Source of the DNA: Climacium dendroides
Taxonomy: Eukaryota > Streptophyta > Bryopsida > Hypnales > Climaciaceae
Direction: 5' to 3'
Assembly (NCBI GenBank): GCA_950106755.1
Contig: OX467091.1
Location: 25,685,538 to 25,749,537, forward strand
Length of the DNA: 64,000 nt
Shown: piece by piece, positions 58,501-64,000 of the stretch
Layout of the letters: each line of letters starts with the position of its first letter
How positions within the stretch are numbered: position 1 is the stretch's first letter
Notes under the pieces: model-generated
The model's database searches: none
Told to the model about the DNA's origin: nothing
What the model saw: the letters and a program-made list of their open reading frames with translations, nothing else
Translations under genes and position numbers: made by a program

Positions 58501-61500
58501 TCTAATATAGTCTTTATTAACCTAGTGTTTGATTTTGAACGAGCTCTTATTGTGTGTTTAAATTGTACAGCTTTCAGAACCATTTGAGGTTTTCACATTC
58601 GAGCTTTCCAAAGCCCCGGATGAGTTTGGACATCGTCAACATAGCGTAACAATCACAAACGATGGGACGGCACATGCACTTGTATCTTGGTACATTCCTG
58701 TTGAACTTTTTGTGTCCGCTGGTGCTCGTTGGTTATGTGTATTCTGTAAGATCATTAAGCCGGGCATGCGGTTGAAAGTAAGCATTGCATCTGAATAAGT
58801 GGAAAGTCTTGCAGGTGGGTACTTCAGCTTGATGCTGAGGGTGATATATTATATTCAACAGCGCCCAAGTGGATAAAGACTGCATCGGCATATGGGAAAG
58901 TTGAAATTGATCGTCAATCAGGTCACATTATGTACTTCAATAACCTGTAACTAAAGCATTCATGTGCAGGGGCCACCATTTAGAATTCCTACTTTGTACT
59001 TTCTCTCTCTGACTTGGTTTATTACTTGACTGGGCAAATCAGATTGGTGTGAGCACTGGAAGCAGGTGGTGTGGTTCATTCCAAGGAAGGGTCTGCAGGT
59101 GTCATCAGGGGAAGAAGTGGTTGTTACAGCCAGCCATGATGCTGTTAGTGTAAGTTACACTGTGGTAGATTCTCTTGGGAGTGGTATGCCCAAGTATGAA
59201 ATTCCTCAAGACGACATCTACTGCCCAGTATTGTTTGAAGCATCTATGACGCCTGATAGAATTGGAGTTCTTGGGCATGAGCCATGGCGGAAAGTTGTGA
59301 AATCAGCCGCTGAAATTGCTGTAAGATTTTCTCCCTACTTTGGTGCCATAGGCCTCTGATCATCTTTGAAAACAGTGAAGTGTTCATTACGAAAATCACG
59401 GCAGGCAAAACATACCGCTAAATGACGCTCCAACAATATCATTCTTGACCAGTTAACAACCTTTTACTGAATGCTTGAAACTCACCCCTAGGTTCCAAAT
59501 GGCCCAAATTGGCCGCTTTCTTATTTGTAGGAGTTGAAATGAATCATTTTTGGAGTCTTCAAGGATGGTGTCAAAATGTACAAAACGTAAGAAATCATAC
59601 ATGCAACTTTTTAACGACAGAAATGTCTTGAAAGTTACCATAATTGACCATTAGCTCTCCTAAAGGAAGTTTTATTTTCTCTTGGGCACTTATGCGGTGA
59701 ATGTTCGTGTTCGGTGTTGGATTTTTGTTGCAGCTACGATGTGAGAAGAGCACATTGTGTGTGACCCTTGACGATAGTCTGCTCACGACGATGGCGGCGG
59801 CTTCTGCGAATGCAAGCGTTCAAGTAATTGCCATGTTTCCGGGACGTGCTGTTGGTCAAGAATATGTGGACGATATCAGCAGCTCAATGGGACGGACTGT
59901 GGGCGACATTAAAGTCATGAATAAGAAAGCCTCGTCCTTAACAATCGAGGATCTAAGGGGCCGCAAGGTACACTCTTAGAAGTCCCTCATTTGACAGTTT
60001 AGCCCGTTTAACAAGCTTCTCAATCTCATTTATGGAACGAAAGAACTACACTATTAGTTACCTGATCTGGGAACTGATGTCGCAGATTAATGTACTGATG
60101 GCGGAGCCTTACTATACCGCATGCAGTAGGATGCTCCCATGGCGCAATCTACGTTTCTGGTACTCGTTCTGAAAGCATCCTCTTCTATTCCTTGGTCTCG
60201 ACTGTCAGTTCCTCATGCAGAATGTACTGTTGCTACCACCTTCGTGATGAGTTTGTTTATTCATGTTTGTTCTTTAAATGTGGCCTCTAACCATTAAAGG
60301 ACCAAGGGTTCATCGTTTTAAAATGACCGGTTTGATTGATCGTATTGTGAGTTTACTATAATTCCATTGTAGTATATATCACTAGAATGAGTGGACAACA
60401 TTACATGTGTTGGTAATAAAATAAATAAATTGAACAGAAGAAAGTTCCGATATGACCAACTCAAAAGTGCTGAAAATATATGGGTCCCGATTTGGGCTTC
60501 TTGTTTCTTTTGGGAAAATTCTAACTAGGCCCTCATCGGACATTCTTCTAGGTATGAGCGGACCCAGCTGGCATCTCTCTTATCTGAAAACGTGGTGCTA
60601 GTTCCATGCCGAGCTTCACTTCGGGGGGTTGCTGTAAATATGCCAGTACGTTCTATCAACCGAGACCCGTATTCGTCGTGTCTCTATTTATTCATGTACA
60701 GGACTTCAGTATTTGCATTCCTCCTCTCTCGCAGATTGTGTTGAACACTTAATGTTTTGTCAAGCAGGACTTGTGGAAAAGCCGCCGGTTTATTAAAAGT
60801 GTGGAAGGTTTCGATCATAGTCCGGTAAATAGTGTGTTTGGGGCTTGTGGGGAGCTTCCATTGCCTCACGAGATTCCCATCCTTCCGTATGCTGTCTGGC
60901 AATGTGGACAATACGAGGTGCGCAGATACTAGACTCTTCATTTTCAATTCGACTGTTGAGGTTTTAGGGGGTGTACATTTTGATGAGGTCTCGATAGGCT
61001 GAGGTATGAAGATTCCAATTGTACTCTGGACCGTGTTGCCATGTCATGTTGTTCACGAGAGTAGCATCTGCAACTGGTATGACCATCAAGAGTACGGAGA
61101 TCTTCCATGTTCTTGGAGTAATACATAGCTTTGATTTACAGGAGCTTACAGATGTATTTACCCTGATGGAGTTTGATTTCTCGCATCCAATTGAAACCAT
61201 GGAAGGCGTTACAGAGGTGTGGTCGTCTTCCCTTTGTTCTTCAAGTGTTGGACCTGAATTGACTTGCTTTTGTCATGCTCATCGTCATCAGTTAGTTTCG
61301 AGAGGAAGTTACTACACTAGCGTGTGATCTGGATTTTTAGTATGCTTGTGGCACAGTGAAGCAATAGGGCCAAGTGTCATGTTTACGTTTGCAATGCAGG
61401 CTGCTGTACAAAGAACCGGCCTTTGCCATGGGGTTGTGCTGTGGATGGATTGGAATCTAGATCAAGATGGGCGGTTTTTGCTATCCACTGGACCTGAAGG

Positions 61501-61971
61501 TAATATGAATGCACCTGTCGTGACCTTGGATTCGTTTTACAGCTTTTATGCTGTCATAATGTGCCTGCATAGCATAACAGATTTGCGTTAGTTGTAACCA
61601 CACGAATAACTTTCTTCAAGTTTATTCTGAATGAATTAGACCAGTTTCTCCCGCAATTTGAACAGTTCACTTCTAGAGGATCGAACATCGATGAAGTCAT
61701 GTATGGGCGTGCTATACGTTTCTCAGTCCTTTAAAAAGGACTCCAACTGGTGCCTTAATCTGATATTGCAGGTGGAAAACCAACATATTGGAAGCAAGGA
61801 GTGAAACTTCTTCGATGTCCTGTCGAGGTTGCTGTTGAGGGTGTTCAACGAAAATCTCATCTTCCGCCACCTGTCTCTGCCAATGCACTAGCAGCCAGTA
61901 GCCATGTGAAAGTAGCAGGACTCTTTAATTCTTGCAATGGGGACCTTAAAGTCACTGTATCTTTTGGTTAA
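55551..61971 (+). CDS. PRMT7: Protein arginine methyltransferase 7 (one-base frame problem in exon 12)
   Basis: SAM-dependent enzyme that monomethylates arginine in proteins; type III, with tandem methyltransferase modules. Fifteen exons: 55551-55659, 56407-56563, 57382-57610, 58041-58166, 58300-58455, 58571-58689, 58815-58921, 59043-59320, 59734-59967, 60086-60159, 60552-60645, 60769-60917, 61142-61216, 61400-61499, 61772-61971; about 735 residues, close to Arabidopsis PRMT7. SAM motif I VLDIGAGTG lies at 85-93 (across the exon 2/3 junction); the double-E loop SEILDSELLGEG has E168 and E177. The second module is degenerate, as in the family, and keeps EPYY...LPWRNLRFW, KSVEGFDH, WQCGQYE and FDFSHPIE. 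Exon 12 should read DLWKSRRFIKSVEG but has three A residues where four are needed (about 60778-60780), so phase is lost unless a base is missing from the assembly or another donor (GTTCTA at 60650) is used. All other junctions are in phase. Confidence 0.95.
57679..57911. mobile_element. Stowaway (Tc1/mariner-type) MITE in PRMT7 intron 3
   Basis: 233 bp with terminal repeats CTCCCTCCGTCCAG at both ends (right end inverted), flanked by TA on both sides (57677-57678 and 57912-57913). The CTCCCTCCGT terminus and TA duplication are the textbook Stowaway signature. It is the only complete copy in the window and supplies the reference for three relics in neighbouring introns. Confidence 0.95.
60370..60530 (+). 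mobile_element. Decayed MITE relative in PRMT7 intron 10
   Basis: ACATTACATGTGTTGGTAAT, GATATGACCAACTCAAAA and GGGTCCCGATTTGGGCTTCT parallel the interior of the 57.7 kb Stowaway copy and the relic in CML21 intron 2. No terminal repeats remain. Confidence 0.55.
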
Positions 61972-62722
61972 CAACCATAAGTAAAGGATGCCAACAATTT
62001 TGTAGGTACTGTTGCTATGCAGACGTCTTTGGACTTCAATGTAGTGATCGCTGGGATAGTTCAGTGAATCAAAGATGACAACTGGTTACTCGGTTGTATT
62101 CGAGCATAAATACGTTGTGGAACAACACTTAAGCAAGAGGATTCTAGAACCTCTCCCCTCTCCTTTATTGACCCCTGTTACCAGCAACTCATCTATTCAA
62201 TGACTGGCTACTTGCTTGGAATTGTAAGCACGTGGTGTAAGCATGGCTTGGCTAAACGTCTGTAGCCACTGATCTTTGTAGCCACTGATTTTTGAATGGA
62301 AACTAGGGTAGTCTACAGTCAATAGAGGTCTAGTAATCTACCTCTTTAGAATTGAATAAGAAACTCACATAAGTTAGTGATAAATTTTTGATCCCAAAGT
62401 GATCTCCCTCATGCAGCTCTATAGTGATCTCCCAAAAATCACTCCATTCTGTATATTAAATGTATATTAAAATGCTGAAAATGCTTAAAATGACGCAAAT
62501 AGTATCCTCTACCGTACACAAAGAAGGCTTACCGGGATAAGCAAATTCATCAATCACACAAAAATATGTATGAAATTTGATGGAACATGTAGAGCTATTT
62601 TTTGCCCTATTTTTCTAATGAAGCTTGTGAAGAATTTCTTGCCTCCCCTTCGCGTGTTAGCTTTCTTCAAAGAGATGTTCAGGTAACCTATTCTCTACCT
62701 TTTCAGAGTCCTGATCTCAATT
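61972..62722. terminator. Convergent 3-prime region between PRMT7 and TRX z
   Basis: The two genes end 751 bp apart on opposite strands, so both 3-prime UTRs and poly-A sites lie here. A near-duplicate GTCTGTAGCCACTGATCTTT / TTGTAGCCACTGATTTTT occurs at about 62260-62300. AATAAG/AATAAA-like motifs are scattered but none can be assigned with confidence. Confidence 0.45.
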
Positions 62723-63909
62723 TCATACGGGAGTCACTCCGGGTTCCCATTGGGAAGCGCCCAGTTCTCGCTTGATTATGTCTCGAATAACGTCTGTTGG
62801 TAACAACCCTTCTGAGCGAAGGGCATGCTTCTTTTTGTCCGGACTCACGAACACCAATGTGGGCAGACCTCGGATCTGCGGAAAAGAAAAGATTCAAACT
62901 TCACACAAGCAAGTAGTTCCATTGTTCGAAAGAAAGCAAAGATTCCACCTTAAAAGAAAGTGACGCTCACGGTATGCTCACCTCCATTTGAGCAGAAAGC
63001 TCATGCTCTTCATCAGTATCAACTTTCAAAAACTGGACGTTGTCAGTGTATTCCACAGCGAGCTGCATTGCAAACAGTCCATTTCTCATTGCAATCTCTG
63101 CCAATCTGGAAGGTGTATTCCCTACCCGCTAAACCAGCGCCAAAACTATCAAACCCTAAACCCTAGTAATGCTCGACTGATCCACATTCTAATTGTTACC
63201 CCTGAAGCACGAACATTACATGATTTAAACATGAACGATTCGATTGATCACATTGTGAAAGAGACAATTCGAATGCAGCAAACTTTATACCACCAGAATC
63301 AGCGAAGAACACTGCAAGGGTTCATCAGAAAATAAACAAAACGGCACAAAAGAAAGCTCCCATAAGACTTACTGAAAACTGCCACAAAAATATATGACCG
63401 CAATTTGCGTGGTTTAAGACGGTACCTGTTCCAGTTGTTGAGCTAGCAAGATGCACGGACCGCACCACGTTGCGTAGAAATCAATAACGATGGGCAAATC
63501 CCTCTTGTTGGTCAGGATGTCATCTAATTCCCGTGCAGATACTTTTTTCTGCAGTCAAAAAGCACAACAAGTCAATCCCACCACACACAACGCAAACTGA
63601 GTCCAAGAGCTTGTAACCAATTCAAGTACCAAGTCATTCAGTTCAACTGCGAAACAAGAAATTGATAAGAAATGTACTGACCACAGTATAATTGCCCTTC
63701 GCTCCAGCAGCACGAATACTGGACACTCTCAATTTCTGAACGCCAGTCTGCGTGAGCGGAACCCTCAACCTAACGCCATTGAAACTGGAATTCACCAAAC
63801 GCGTGCAACTCAACCCAACTCTGGACGAAATTGGATGGCGGACAATGGAGGCAGACGCACGCGGGAGGCAGGAAGTGGACGAAAGGGACGCTGTAGCCAT
63901 CGTTAACAC
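62723..63909 (-). CDS. TRXz: Thioredoxin z (CITRX-like), plastid-targeted
   Basis: Chloroplast thioredoxin associated in angiosperms with the plastid-encoded RNA polymerase and plastid gene expression. Four minus-strand exons join in phase: 63909-63682, 63548-63426, 63062-62982 and 62875-62723, giving 194 residues. Residues 1 to about 70 are rich in Ser, Arg and Val with few acidic residues, a good plastid transit peptide. The active site is WCGPC at 104-108 in VIDFYATWCGPCILLAQQLE, and the cis-proline is in RGLPTLVF (Pro149). KVDTDEEHELSAQM and SEGLLPTDVIRDII match Arabidopsis TRX z better than other plastid thioredoxins. Two nearby starts (MLTMATAS; 63909 and 63900) are possible; the second would give 191 residues. 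The gene faces PRMT7 tail to tail. Intron 2 holds a MITE relic. No damage seen. Confidence 0.93.
63230..63412 (-). mobile_element. Decayed MITE relative in TRX z intron 2
   Basis: Contains ACCAGAATCAGCGAAGAACA then CTGCAAGGGTTCA and AAAATATATGACCGC, parallel to the 57.7 kb Stowaway interior. Both termini are unrecognisable. Confidence 0.55.
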
Positions 63910-64000
63910 GGATTAATGACTCTTTACAGTCGGGACTGACACTCACACATCCACACTCGCTGGAGAAACAAAGGAGCTTCAAGCATTGCAAATGCAAGGG
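63910..64000 (-). promoter_or_regulatory. Start of the TRX z 5-prime region
   Basis: The last 91 bases lie upstream of the TRX z start codon and are probably 5-prime UTR. The promoter continues beyond the window. Confidence 0.5.

Overview
The window is nuclear DNA of a land plant, most likely a bryophyte or another early-diverging, non-seed lineage. It carries intron-split plant genes (PHT1 phosphate transporter, CML21-type EF-hand protein, PRMT7, thioredoxin z) in AT-rich, repeat-filled spacer, plus a scrambled block of plastid DNA whose rpl2 reads like a moss or liverwort protein. No species can be named from this alone.

Layout. 1-3.2 kb: AT-rich spacer ending in a TTAGGGG-like tract. 3.2-6.6 kb: a five-exon PHT1 gene on the minus strand, with its upstream region to about 8.2 kb. 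8.2-32.8 kb: gene-poor spacer with minisatellites, miniature inverted-repeat elements (MITEs) and dispersed repeats, and no recognisable retrotransposon protein. 32.8-37.2 kb: a broken ten-exon gene joining a ParB-like motif to a circularly permuted (beta-class) N6/N4 DNA methyltransferase-like domain; this is the most unusual item. 37.2-40.6 kb: foldback and CACTA-like MITEs. 40.7-45.5 kb: a plastid-derived mosaic (rpl2, psaJ, trnP, trnW, petG, petL, psbB start, clpP exon 1, internal psbB), with a hAT-like MITE inside trnP and about 53 copies of a 23-bp repeat. 45.6-51.7 kb: a MULE-like MITE, a foldback and a chain of unrelated tandem arrays.

52.4-63.9 kb is the gene-dense end: CML21-like (minus) and PRMT7 (plus) lie head to head, and PRMT7 faces TRX z (minus) tail to tail. 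Exons of all four intact genes were joined by hand using GT-AG sites, phase and family conservation. PRMT7 needs one extra base in exon 12 to stay in frame. Introns of the last three genes hold a Stowaway MITE or decayed relatives of it.

The intact genes are ordinary housekeeping, signalling and transport genes and show no operon-like link. Apart from the shared CML21/PRMT7 upstream region, the connections between neighbours are those of repeat history rather than function.
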